Shown piece by piece: positions 11,437-22,560 of a stretch of 64,000 nt of DNA. The stretch is taken from assembly GCA_016169945.1 (NCBI GenBank), contig JADLSH010000265.1:1-64000 (forward strand), in the 5' to 3' direction. The notes below the pieces were generated by a model. It saw only the letters and a list, made by a program, of their open reading frames with translations. It was not told the DNA's origin and ran no database searches. The position numbers and the translations under genes are program-made. The stretch comes from Trachythela sp. YZ-2020 (taxonomy: Eukaryota > Cnidaria > Anthozoa > Malacalcyonacea > Clavulariidae). The first letter of the stretch is position 1; each line of letters opens with the position of its first letter.

Positions 11437-14242
11437 TAACAAGGGGGAATTTAGTTTTGAGCCAATCAGCGCGTTTGTTTACATTTTGACTCTCGACCAA
11501 TCAGAATGCGTGAACTCTAAAAACATCAACAAAAGGAGTGAGAAAATATTATTCTGTTCTAAGCCTTCCCTGCAGCTGAATTTTTACTTTTTTGGTCCAA
11601 AAACGACCAATCCTAATAAAACATGCTTAAATCTTGAATTTCCTCGTGGGTATTATTTAATTTCGACTTAGAACGCGAGATATTTATGTTTGAATAACCG
11701 CGTTGCGAAACGCGTAATATCGTGATATTTATTGCCGTCATTGATCACTTATATGAGAAAATGCATGTGTATCGTTTCGTAATTTTGTAGAGTTTTACCT
11801 TATTTAATAGTGCACACAGGTAATAATACAATTAAAATGATATTTAGAGTAATATCATGATGAAATGCGTGTCGGAAGTGCATGGGAAAACGGAAGTCAA
11901 AATGTGATATCCGGTGCGCGAGAACTTTGCACATTTCAATACAAAAAGCTTCGAAACTCTATAAAATTATGCAGATCAACGAAAGAAAACGTATTATATA
12001 ATATTTTGTTTATTGTACAACTTTACATTTGCATACCTACCTGTGTGGAGTGCTAGCTTATTTTATATGGGTTGAGAAGTTTCAAGTAAGTTTCATTCTA
12101 ATTCTACGATTTAGTATTCAGTTGTTTTCATAAAATAGATCCTAAGTATTTTAATTTCAGATTGCGGATATTTTAGAATATAAAATGATCGATTATATTC
12201 CTGGATCTCCTTTCGATTTAATATAATGTGAAAGGAGTTCTCATTTATAGTTCTGGTCTGGAGTTAGTTGTGCTCCACAATTAAAGGATTGGAGATTTTA
12301 TACCATGGGGCCTGGGGTATGACTGTCTAATTTTTTCTCAAATTTCTAAACCTATCCTTCAACACAGTGTCATATTTTTGTGGCAGGTATTATTTTCAGT
12401 ATTATTTTCAATGTTTACTCCCAAAGAATGCGGGCGAGGCATAATAAGGGCAATAAGGAAATAAATTTTAACACACTGAAAACAGCAAAATAATTTGCAG
12501 TTGGCCACACATGGCTTCCAAGCAGGGTCAGTGAGCTATGGTGTGAGTTAAGCTGTTGGAGTAATGCTTGAGAATTCAATAGGTCAACTGTGTATGGTGG
12601 ACAATTGCCTCCCCCCCCCCCCAGCTGCCTTTCATAAAGCTAAAAACAACCAATTGTGAGTGCAGGTGGGTGGGGAGTCCAGAATTTTAGATGTTTTTGT
12701 CTAAATTTTAAGAGGTTTGTTACCCATAAGAGAAAGTCATTTTCTGCTGCTGTCGATCAGAACCTGCGATTTGAGGAAAGACACCTATTAACTCCAGCTA
12801 ACATGTGACACCCATGCCTGGTTGATTTTCAGAGGATGATGCATTGAAAGAATAGCTGCAAGTGCAAAAAAACTGTTACAGAGTGGAAGGGGGGAGGTCA
12901 GGTCAAGTCTGTTATTTATTATATATTTCACAGGAAACTTTTCTAATCAAACAGTTGTGTTAATGAAACATGATATTGTATTTGTTAATGCATGCTATAT
13001 CACACAAAGGATTTTGAGTATTTTCTCCTCACTGTATACCCAAGGGGGGGGCACCAGGATACTCTCCAGAATGTGCCAGTATCTGATTAAGAAGTGAGGG
13101 CACCTTAATACTATCTTAAGACTGCATGGTTTACATTATCAAAGCTTATGTGATTATTATGGCAATGGCAAACTTTAGATGATATTAAAGCATATTTTGA
13201 TCAACAAAAATTTGACACTGGAAGTAAACTTGATAGAGTGGCCCCTGGTACCAACATACCCTGGAAAACTGGACTAATCCTTCTTTACACAAACCATTGC
13301 CAACATTCTTTGGGAGCTAACATAGAATACAAACACTGAAAATAATATACCTGCCATAAAATATGACACTATGTTTGAAAGATAGGTTTAAAAATATAAC
13401 AAAAAATTGGGAAATCATACCCCAGGCCCTTCAATTGTGGAACATACCAGAACTATAAATGAGAACTCCTTTCACATTAAATTAATCGAAAGGAGATCCA
13501 GGAATATAATCGATCATTTTATATTCTATAATATCCGCAATCGGAAATTAAAATACTTAGGATCTATTTTATGAAAACAAATGGATATTAAATCGTAGAA
13601 TTAGAATAAAACTTACTTGAATCTTCTCAACCCATATAAAATAAGCTAGCACTCCACACAGGTAGGTATGCAAATGTAAAGTTGTACAATAAACAAAATA
13701 TTATATAATACATTGTTTTCTTACGTTGATCTGCATAATTTTGTAGAGTTTCGAAGCTTTTTGTATTGAAATGTGCAAATGTTCTCGCGCACCGGATATC
13801 ACATTTTGACTTCCGTTTTCCCATGCACTTCCGACACGCATTTCATCATGATATTACTCAATTAAATATCATTTTAATTGTAAAACTCTACAAAATTGCG
13901 AAACAATACACATGCATTTTCTCATATAAGTGATCAATGACGGAAATAAATATCACGATATTACGCGTTTCGCAACGCGGTTATTCAAACATAAATATCT
14001 CGCGTTCTAAGTCGAAATTAAAAAATACCCACGAGAAAATTCAAGATTTAAGCATGTTTTATTAGGATTGGTCGTTTTTGGACAAAAAAAGTAAAAATTC
14101 AGCTGCAGGGAAGGCTTAGAACAGAATAATATTTTCTCGCTCCTTTTGTTGATGTTTTTAGATTTCAAGCATTCTGATTGGTCAGTAGCCAAAATGTAAA
14201 CAAACGCGCTGATTGGCTCAAAACGAAATTCCCCCTTGTTAC
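11437..14242. mobile_element. Long inverted-repeat (foldback) element, ~0.95-kb arms
   Basis: 11437-12430 is repeated in inverted orientation at about 13300-14242. The arms begin with TAACAAGGGGGAATTT and include matching blocks such as the GCCAATCAGCGCGTTTGTTT segment, the ACGCGTTTCGCAACGCG palindrome and the CTAGCACTCCACACAGG segment. They differ by scattered substitutions and small indels. The open frames in the two arms (11865-12056 and 13627-13824; 11486-11671 and 14007-14321) are the same sequence seen twice, not genes. The ~870-base centre holds poly-C and poly-G runs and no transposase. It is probably a non-autonomous DNA transposon. The outer target duplication could not be fixed. 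Confidence 0.85.
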
Positions 14243-14610
14243 TAAGGATATGATATGGAAATAGTGTGAAAATATCATTTCTATAATATTTCCATAGTAT
14301 GGATATGACATTTTTTTCCAATGATGAAGACTGGATAAGGCCTACCCTTTGTTCGATATTTTCGCAATTGTTTTATTACAGGAAATAAGTTCGACAGCTG
14401 TGGACCAGGCGATATTGCAAGCCCAACTAAATCTATTACCAATACTGGATCTAAATAAGACTGCTACTTTTTATACATACTTTCTGGACAGGTCTTTAAG
14501 TACCTTGAATACCTGGCAAGCTTTATTGAAAATTTCAATTCCACTGAGTTATATTCCTTTCGTAAAATTCTGCACAATTAATTTTATATTGGATTATTAC
14601 ATTGTTATCA

Positions 14611-14682
14611 TTTTTGTATCTGCGAATGCAGATATATTGCTACACCTTGTAAACCGTATCGTGCTTGTAGCCAATCAGCGAC
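14611..14682. repeat. Dispersed repeat, copy 1
   Basis: The first 30 bases (14611-14640) recur exactly at 15311-15340, followed by a similar CTTGTAAACCGTA segment. The second half (ACCGT.TCGTGCTTGTAG.CAATCAGCGAC) recurs at about 16697-16726. The three partial copies within 2.1 kb overlap differently, which suggests pieces of one longer repeat family. Confidence 0.75.
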
Positions 14683-15226
14683 AGTCTAGATTAAAATGAC
14701 GTAATTATTATTATACTCTGTGATCTCTATGAACAACTGGATTGATATTGATTATTTCAAGATGGCGGACTACTGAAGGGCGAGTATTGTAAACATAAGT
14801 TCAATTTTAAATTTACGGTGAAAATTATCTATCAACCAACGATATTTTTAATTTTCTGTACTATTTTGAACATGGCAAGAGTCGAGGGAGTATTTTCAGT
14901 AAGTATTGGAAGTGGTTTGATAGCAATTTACGCTGTGGAAATGATTCCCAATTTACACAAAGTATTGACTTGACTTGACCTGCAATATATCAATATCATT
15001 TGAATCAGGAAACAAGGTAAGCCTTTTTAAATATTGTACGAATATATGCTGCATTATTCGAGCGTCTATTTCGACAAAGTTCAATCATAAAAGTGTTAAA
15101 ATAATGCAATATTTATTCTCAATACTATTTGTGTCAAAATGACAAAATCGTCAAATCGAATTGTCATTTCAATAGTCAACATCACCTTATACTTTTGAGA
15201 TTTTTAATTGGTATAAAGATATAAGC

Positions 15227-15307
15227 ACAGTTTGGCATTTCTTTCCCAAACTGCTGTGACTAGGGGGACGAAACCATTTGATGGTATGTAATATTTATAT
15301 GTGGTGT
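15227..15307 (+). repeat. 81-base dispersed repeat, copy 1
   Basis: Begins ACAGTTTGGCATTTCTTTC and ends TTTATATGTGGTGTG. A copy in the same orientation lies at 24542-24623 with about seven differences. It is non-coding. Confidence 0.8.
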
Positions 15308-15310
15308 GCC

Positions 15311-15360
15311 TTTTTGTATCTGCGAATGCAGATATATTGCCATCGCCTTGTAAACCGTAC
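15311..15360. repeat. Dispersed repeat, copy 2
   Basis: The first 30 bases are identical to 14611-14640, followed by a diverged CCTTGTAAACCGTAC segment. It directly abuts the 81-base repeat ending at 15307. Confidence 0.75.
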
Positions 15361-15870
15361 CATAGATTAATGATATACAGATATGGAACTCTCACGGGAT
15401 CCTGTCCCCACTTTTTCAATGCGCATGCGCGAGCCTCTGGCAAGTGTCATGAAAATTTTTAATCAAGAAGTAGATAGGAAAAGCCCCAATTTTGGCAATA
15501 AAACAGCGATTTTAAAGAGTATATCTGGATGAATTGTACGTCGTTCACAATTTTTACAAATGGGCTAGGACTAGAGCATTTTAACAAAAAATGGATATAT
15601 AAAAACGCTTTGGTACGGAAAAACATGCCTCGAGGAATGCATTAATCAGTATTTTCAATCAAGTTGACTTTGACAAATCGATTTTTGCAAATTCTTCAAC
15701 TCTGGAAGCCTATATACTTACAAGGTTAGTGGAAACTGTTTTTCAGATTTTATTCAAATTTTACAAGTTTTCAAGACAGATAAGGCATGAAAAGTCCGAA
15801 AACAAAAAGACACGGCAAGCCGCGTATATATATGAATTTAACCTTATCTTCAACGAAAATATTCATTACA

Positions 15871-15932
15871 TGACTTGTTTATATATTTTTATGACTTGTT
15901 TATATATTTTTATACTTGTTTATATATTTTTA
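15871..15932. repeat. Short tandem repeat, ~20-base unit, three copies
   Basis: Three copies of (A)TGACTTGTTTATATATTTT, the last lacking TG. It immediately precedes a LINE 3' end. Confidence 0.85.
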
Positions 15933-16014
15933 GAGGGCCACTAGGTTATTAGTGTTCGCACTATTATGTGTCACCCTCTTAAAATAAAGTTTCTATCTAT
16001 CTATCTATCTATAC
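15933..16014 (+). mobile_element. LINE 3'-end remnant with (CTAT)n tail
   Basis: The layout GGGCCACTAGG...CACTATTATGTGTCACCCTC...AATAAAGTTT followed by (CTAT)n at 15992-16014 is typical of a CR1/L2-like 3' UTR and microsatellite tail. No coding remnant is attached, so this is a severely 5'-truncated insertion. Confidence 0.55.
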
Positions 16015-16510
16015 CATAGGTTTTTATACCATTGCTAACAGATGGGATACTTAATGTAAACGACCGCCTTGTTTGTGTTTAAAGCTCAAAAAACTGTTCT
16101 ACAATGCGGTTGTGTTGTGCCCTGATGCAAAACAACTAGATATAAACAAAATGGCAATCTGTGACTTCCCAAACTTTGGTAGGATGTAAATTATTTAATT
16201 TTCGGTTTTTGCTTAAAGAAAACATTAAAAACGATTTATGTTTTCCTAAGCGTCAAATTTCGGCACCAAATACATTGTCAACTATCAATAAACAAGCTTT
16301 CAAAGCGTCAAACCAACATATAGTAGCTATATTTGCATGTCGACTGTTTCACACTCACTCCTGGCTTTCAATGATAAATAAAAGTTGTTGTGAAACTCGA
16401 ACGTGTTTTAAAAACAAACAAAAGTGATCACTTACTGCTATTTTCAGAAATTTTAAGCTCAAAATGATGATCTGTAGCGCTAACTCGTAAAAGTAAGCAT
16501 TTTTCAACTT

Positions 16511-16584
16511 TGTTTCTCCTATACTTTAGTTAGGAAATTCGACGAACAGTGTTTCTCCTATACTTTAGTTAGGAAATTCGACGA
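16511..16584. repeat. 39-base tandem duplication
   Basis: The sequence starting TGTTTCTCCTATACTTTAG at 16511 is repeated at 16550 with near-perfect identity to ACGA at 16584. It looks like a recent local duplication. Confidence 0.9.
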
Positions 16585-16696
16585 GCGACACTTGCCAGCC
16601 ACGCACCAGAGCAATTTGCGTGGTGCGTGGAATTGCGTCACAGTGGGGACAAGAACATCAAAGGTTCCGACCAGTGAACCTGTGACCTGTGACCGT

Positions 16697-16726
16697 ACCG
16701 TACCGTGCTTGTAGGCAATCAGCGAC
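16697..16726. repeat. Dispersed repeat, copy 3 (partial)
   Basis: ACCGTGCTTGTAGGCAATCAGCGAC matches the second half of the repeat at 14651-14682 with one or two changes. It continues into unrelated TTATATAAACCAATCAGAG. Confidence 0.6.
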
Positions 16727-16904
16727 GAGCTTATATAAACCAATCAGAGATTAGCTTACAGGATCCAACCTCGTACCCAGGACGTCTGCGTTTATTTCGT
16801 CCTCGCATGACTCGTGCGAATTCGCCATTTTTATAGTCTTCGAAAAGTAGATTGATTTTACTGAACCGTAAAAACTTTTTTCTCGTCATCGTACTTGCGA
16901 AATT

Positions 16905-17183
16905 GTCCTCTTCGGAGGGCAAATCAACCTCTTCGGAGATCAAATCAATCTCTTCGGAGATCAAAACAATCTCTTCGGAGGGCAAATCAACATCTTCGGA
17001 GGGCAAGTAAACCTCTTCGGAGGGCAAGTCGACCTCTTCGGAGGGCAAATCAACCTCTTCGGAGGGCAAATCAATCTCTTCGGAGATCAAATCAATCTCT
17101 TCGGAGATCAAAACAATCTCTTTGGAGATCAAAGCAATCTCTTCGGAGATCAAAACAATCTCTTCGGAGATCAAAACAATCTA
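16905..17183. repeat. 21-base minisatellite, about 13 units
   Basis: The unit is CTCTTCGGAGRKCAAATCAAY, with GATC and GGGC variants interspersed. Since 21 is a multiple of three, frames stay open on both strands. The minus strand reads a heptad of (I/P)SEE(I/V)DL type, and the plus strand reads LRRSNQS-type heptads. No start context or homology supports translation. It lies about 0.5 kb upstream of the Helentron coding region and may belong to its 5' flank. Confidence 0.9.
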
Positions 17184-17473
17184 TTCTGAAACTATTAACG
17201 AAATCTGATGTATTTCACCAGCAAATTAGAATTAACATGGTACATCTATATCGTACTCACAATAGCTATATCGAGTGTATAGATTCAGCTAATTGTGCAT
17301 GTAGTTGCAGAGCGACTGGACGGAAATTAATTAAACAATCAAATGCCAAGAGATGTAGAGACCGTGCACCTTCCAGATTACCTTTAAAGAGAATCATATT
17401 ATCTATGAGAAGGAGAAAAAATAAACAATTTTAGAAGCATTATTTTGTAAGAACTGCTCCTAGGTCATCCATT

Positions 17474-17733
17474 TTGAACAAGATAGCTAGAAATTTCAAG
17501 AAATATTGTTTTCGATTTGTGCATTTGCAACATATTTTTATCAATTCATTTGGATATTTTAAACCATGTATTAACTTAGTTCACAAAAACATTGAAACAG
17601 CAAATGTCCTTCATGCAATATTTAAAAAAACAGTCAATGCACAGCAGGCAATTACAATTGTGCCAATCAACAATATCACATATCTCAAAGGAAACTATTG
17701 TTGTCAAGAGATATTGAATTAAATCCTGGTCCT
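17474..17733 (+). pseudogene. Helentron ORF N-terminus ending in a 2A-like motif
   Basis: A basic, hydrophobic-patched leader (frame from 17474) runs to about 17700. A one-base frame change then leads into LSRDIELNPGP (17701-17733). D-(V/I)-E-x-N-P-G-P is the established ribosome-skipping (2A) consensus, in which the nascent chain is released before the final proline. The frame of the motif is that of the downstream OTU domain, so in the intact ancestor the leader would have been separated from OTU. In this copy the leader is out of frame with the motif. Function is inferred from the motif alone. Confidence 0.65.
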
Positions 17734-18756
17734 GTCCAAAACAACAGTCCAACTAGGCTGCCATCAAATGTAGTGTTAGAACAAAGGTTAAGATGCTTTC
17801 AGTTATGACCATTCGATGTTGGTGGTGATGGTGACTGTTTCTTTCGAGCTGTGTCACATCAGTGATATGGTAACCCTGAACAACACTTAGAAGTTAGAGC
17901 AGCTGGTATTGCATATATGAGAGATAATCCTGAGAGATTCATTGAAAGTAATACTGAAAACTCTTGGCTAGAATACCTTAAAAATATGTCTATGCAAGGG
18001 ACATGGGGTAATGCTATGATTATACAAGCCGTAGCAGACCAGCTTAAGTTAAAAATTACTATTGCTGAGATACACGAAGGGTTTCGTGAATACAGTATAA
18101 TACAACCAGTATCATCAACACAGCAACTAACCGATGTCTATTTGGGTCATATAGATGAGTATCACTATGTATCAACATTGTCATGTTCTTCAATGTCTGA
18201 TTTCTGTCATAATAAATTAAATTCTCCTCAAGGATTAGATACTAGTAGAATTGATGAGATAAGTATTAATCAAAGTATTAGCAACAGAAATGAGACTGTG
18301 AGTCCTGACCAGTCAACACAGGGTTCTCAGTCTAAGCAAATGAAAACGCAGTACCTGAATGAATACATGAAACGAAAACAAGCTAATGAAACACAGAGCC
18401 CTGAGTATAAACAAAGAAAAAGACAGTACATGAGGGAATATAGGAAACGAAAACAAGCTAGTGAGAGTTCCCAGCCCTCAACACAGAGCCCTGAGGCTAA
18501 GTAAAAGAAAAGACAGTACATCAATGAATATATGAAACGAAAACGTTCTGAGAGTGAACAAACTCTATATATTTGTACTTGTTGCAACCAATTATGGTAT
18601 AAGCATAGTGTCATCCCAGCTGCAACACATAAGGAAAATAATCCTGATGTTCAAAAAAGATTGTTAAATACAAAAAGGGTTAACAATGTTGAGTGGTTGT
18701 GTCAAACGTGTTATAAGCACTTAAAAACAATGAGGCGCCTCCTTGTGCTGCCATAA
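17734..18756 (+). pseudogene. OTU-like cysteine protease, basic repeats and Cys finger of the Helentron
   Basis: DVGGDGDCFFRAV at about 17818-17856 is the OTU signature with the catalytic Asp-x-Cys context. The HIDEYHYVS block near 18150-18175 supplies the expected C-terminal His, and WGNAMIIQAVAD the middle block. OTU proteases cleave ubiquitin (family knowledge). Three repeats of a QY(M/I)(R/N)EY(R/M)KRKQ type follow (18340-18545), separated by SP-containing linkers, then a paired CxxC finger (CTCC...CQTC). TGA stops fall within OTU (about 17807 and 17861) and a TAA at 18502, all in one frame, so the reading frame is otherwise kept from the 2A motif to 18756. Confidence 0.75.
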
Positions 18757-19031
18757 ATGGGATGCAGTTCCCAGAAAAGCCTTCATTTATCGATTTAAAT
18801 GAATTAGAATGTAGATTGCTTGCTCCAAGACTTGCATTTCAAAATATAATGCAGGCTCCTAGAGGTAGACAACTAAAGATCAATGGAAATATTATTAATG
18901 TACCAGCAGATGTTGCTAATACTGTCAGCATGTTGCCAAGGTTACCAAGTTTTAACGATACTTGGCTTGAAGGTAATTCAAATACTTTGTTATGTGATGA
19001 TAGTGACAATGATCAAATTTCAGAGGGTTAG
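18735..19031 (+). pseudogene. Helitron DUF6570-like segment
   Basis: After a one-base frame change the sequence reads NELECRLLAPRLAFQ...PRGRQLKINGNIINVPAD...VSMLPRLP, the conserved block that follows the zinc finger in animal Helitron/Helentron proteins. The frame ends at 19031. A stop-containing stretch separates it from the next domain. Confidence 0.75.
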
Positions 19032-19184
19032 AAAATGTAGTGGACTGTAATGCAGAAAAGTTGAACTGTGATACAGACAGTAAGACCCAGCAACATTAAC
19101 AAGTGATGATGATGATCACTGGAGTGAAGATGAGACAGAAATACCCTGACACTATGTTAACATCTCCATACTTTGTGACTGATA

Positions 19185-19751
19185 ATGAACGTCAGCATAA
19201 TTATTCTAAATGTTGCACCTGGTGAGGGCAATAGGCCTATGAGTATATTTAGGGATAGATATTCAGAAGAATTAGCATATCCTGGTATATTTCTTGGACA
19301 GAATCGACCAGACAATACAAATAGACTAACTGATGTCCATTATAGTGAAATTTGCAAATCTGAATTAAGACGGTCTGACCGAAGGGCTGCAATGTGTGTG
19401 GAAAATATTTTCTATAAAACTAAGAAATTGCAAAGGAAGATTTTGCTGGGGCAATCACAAGTTGCATTAAGAAAATGTCAACGAAATAGTTGCACAATTA
19501 CTGCTGGTCAACTAAAACAACCAGGTGCATTAGATAACATGATTCACCATGATCAAGGATTTAAATTTCTAAGAGCTGTGAGGGGTTCACCTCCATATTT
19601 TGAAAAAGCCAAAAAGGATATATTTGCAATGATAAGGCAATTAGGACCTGCTTCATTATTCTGTAATTTCTCTTCTGCAGAAACACAGTGGGTTCATCTA
19701 CTCAGAATACTTGGTAAGCTTGTTGATAACAAAGAATACACTGACAATTAA
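19185..19751 (+). pseudogene. Helitron N-terminal (Helitron_like_N) domain
   Basis: Contains APGEGNRP, AYPGIFLGQ, GSPPYFEKAKKDIFAMIRQL and WVHLLRILGKLVDNKEYTD, which are the diagnostic motifs of the region just before the Rep nuclease in animal Helitrons. It ends at a TAA; the same frame reopens into the HUH domain 50 bases later, so a single nonsense mutation separates the two. Confidence 0.85.
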
Positions 19752-20369
19752 CTTGAGAACCTCAATTGGGAGGAGAAAAGCAGGTTAATTCAGAGTGATC
19801 CAGTGACATGTGCTAGGCACTTTGATTATCAAGTACACAAGCTTCTGCAAAACATTCTTTTAAGTACAGCTGCACCTCTAGGAAAGGTTGCCGACTGGTT
19901 TTATCGAGTTGAATATCAACAAAGAGGATCACCTCATATTCATATGTTAATATGGCTAGAAAATGCTCTTACATTTGGTGTAGATTTTGATTGTGATGTT
20001 GTTTCATTCATTGATAAAATAATAACATGTGAAAAGCCAACTGAGAATCAAGAGTTACTTACTACACTTGTAAACAGGAAGGTTCATCGTCATTCTCACA
20101 CTTGTCGACAGAAATCCAAAAGTGTATGTCGTTTTAATATGCGATCAACCAAAATTCTATATCCATTAGATATTGATATGGATGATAATGAACTTGGACA
20201 ACATAAAGATACTTGGAAGTTTATAAAGAAACATCTGAATGATATGAAAGAGCATGAGGACATTACATTTGACCAGTTGTTGGTAAATCTTAAACTTACA
20301 GAACAAAATTATTTGGTAGCTGTTCGATCCAGCCTCAAGGCACCAACTATATTCTTAAAAAGAAAATGA
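19752..20369 (+). pseudogene. Helitron Rep (HUH endonuclease) domain
   Basis: YQQRGSPHIHMLIWLENAL at about 19915-19971 carries the HUH metal-binding motif (H-I-H) of rolling-circle Rep nucleases. DPVTCARHFDYQVHKLL upstream and CRFNMRST downstream are family blocks. Rep nicks and joins single strands during Helitron movement. The frame stops at 20369, and the active-site tyrosine region continues in another frame. Confidence 0.85.
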
Positions 20370-20379
20370 ATTAAGAATA

Positions 20380-21117
20380 ACTAATTATAATGCCGCATGT
20401 CTTAGTGCATGGCGTGCAAATATGGACATTCAATTTGTACTTGATGTATATGCATATGCAATGTATATTGTATCATATATATCCAAAGCTCAAAAAGTCA
20501 TGAGTGAGCTATTGAGAACTGCTTGTGAAGAAGCAAGGAGGGGAAACTCCAGTATTAAACAACAAGTGAGAGATATTGGAAATAAATTTTTAAACAATGT
20601 TGAAATAAGTGCACAAGAAGCGGTCTACATAGTACTGCAACTTCCAATGAGGAAATCTTCTCGTCAAGTTATATTTATAAATACTTCACCTCCTGAGAAT
20701 AGAGTTCAATTACTAAAACCGATGCAAGAAATCAATGATATGGAAGATGATTCTGATGAGGTATATGCATCTGGTTTAATAAAACGACCAGCCAAACTTG
20801 AAAATTTATCACTTGCTGATTGGGCTGCATGGTATGACTCCTGTGGTAAGCCATATATTAACCTTTAATATCCTCGTGAACTGGATATTGATAATTATCC
20901 ACTTGAGACAAACTTGGATGATAATGATGATGATAATGAGAAAAAAGAAAGTGAACAAAAGAATAAAAAAAGAAGTAAAGCCAGAATTATCAGAAGTGTC
21001 TGTTTTAACAAAGTTGTTGATTCTGAGAAACACCACCGTGAACTAATCATGTTATTCACATCATGGAGAAATGAAACAACCGACTTAATAAAAAATTGTT
21101 CTTCTTACCAGGAATGA
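20380..21117 (+). pseudogene. Rep tyrosine region and Rep-helicase linker of the Helentron
   Basis: YAYAMYIVSYISKAQKVMSE (about 20449-20508) matches the two-tyrosine (Y2) motif of Helitron Rep. It is followed by the linker block EISAQEAVYIVLQLPMRKSS. LADWAAWYD and the basic RSKARIIRSVCF stretch precede the helicase. TAA at 20868 and TGA at about 21117 break the frame. The D/E/K-rich segment 20910-20975 is low complexity. Confidence 0.75.
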
Positions 21118-21119
21118 GT

Positions 21120-22560
21120 TTACTAAATGAGATCCAAGAACAACTTAATAATATGGAAAATAATGATGATAACTATGACCTTATTGCCCCTGGAACACAA
21201 AACATTGAGCGTCAAGATGAATCTGAAGGTACACAAGACCTTCATCCAGAATTGAATGCAAACTATGACCTATCTGGTGATCTTGGAATACCTTCAACTG
21301 CACCAAATACTGAGCAGCTAATATTACATGAAGAACAGGATGATGTTTACAGAGGTATGGTACAAAAAACTAAACAAAGAACAAAAGGAATTTTTTCATC
21401 ATGTGTTACATCTTATTAAAACTTCTGAGAGTCCATTCTACTGTTTTCTCAGTGGAGGAGCTGGAGTTGCAAGTCGCATCTTACTAAATGTTTATATCAA
21501 GCAGCATTGAAGTATTATAATACAAGAGCTGGTGATGATTTCCATCAAGTAAAAATATTAATGCTTGCTCCAACTGGCAAAGCAGCTTTCAACATTAAAA
21601 GCAATACAATACATAGTGCACTTGCAGTACCTGCATGTCAGTCCTTAAAGAACTACAAACCACTTGATTCGAGCAAGCTAAACACTTTAAGGTGTCAGCT
21701 TGGTGGTTTAAAACTAATATTTTTGGATGAGATCTCAATGGTCGGTAGTACAATGTTTAATGTTCAGATAAATTATAGACTGAAAGATATCAAAGGAAGT
21801 AAAGACGACTTTGGTGGTGTAAGCATAGCTGCAATTGGCGATCTATTTCAACTAGAACCTGTAATGGATAGGTATATATTTAAGAATCTAGACAATTCAG
21901 AATATGCAGTTCTTGCTCCACATAAATGTCAAGATTACTTTAATATGTTTGAACTGCAAGAAATAATGAGACAAGGAGAGAGCAAAGTATTTGCTGAAAT
22001 ATTAAACAGGCTGAGGGAAGGCCAGCATACCAAAAATGATATTTTGAAACTCAAAGAGAGATTAATAAATGAAATTATTATTTATTTAAAAAAATCCTGG
22101 TTTCTGATTGGCTAACAGCCAACTGTGAAATCGTCATATCAACTCAACAACCTCGTGTCCAGGCTCTTTACGCGGCGACAGCTTGCCAAATATGGTCAAC
22201 CGAGTCATGAAAACCAAACATGAAAATATAAACCTTTATGTTGAAGGTATGGACTCCAATAAAACCAATTACTACTCAGTTTGCTGTTGGCAGGAACCAA
22301 ACTGCACAAGTTGTAAGAAAACAGTTTCCACTGAGACCTGCTGCAGCTAAGACCATTCATCGTGGCCAATTTCAATACAAGAAGAGCCATACCTCATATA
22401 CATTATGTTGGTTTGAGCAGGGTAATAACCATTGAAGGTTTATATACCACTGACCTTTGTGAAGAAAAGATAGCTGTCAATCCTCATGTTGCAGCTGAAA
22501 TGGAATTGTTGAGGACTGAACGTGCACTGCAACTTAGTATTACTTCTATTTATAAGACAG
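21120..22560 (+). pseudogene. PIF1-like (superfamily 1B) helicase of the Helentron
   Basis: Blocks in order: NKEQKEFFHHVLH (Q-like motif), a damaged Walker A in which FLSGGAGV is followed by ASRIL instead of GKS (about 21450-21482), LAPTGKAAFNI (motif Ia), LIFLDEISMVG (Walker B, about 21717-21749), AAIGDLFQL (motif III) and, after a non-homologous stretch at 22070-22240, the C-terminal QFPLRPAAAKTIHRGQ and HYVGLSRVITIEGLY blocks. Frames alternate at least three times. Loss of the Walker A lysine alone would abolish ATP hydrolysis. Confidence 0.85.

Noticed and set aside
11486..14321. Similar small ORFs at 11486-12056 (+) and 13627-14321 (-)
   Set aside because: They are the two arms of the same inverted repeat; they carry no domain.
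16731..17434. Long open frames on both strands over the 21-base minisatellite
   Set aside because: They exist only because the unit length is divisible by three; there is no start context, homology or splice support.
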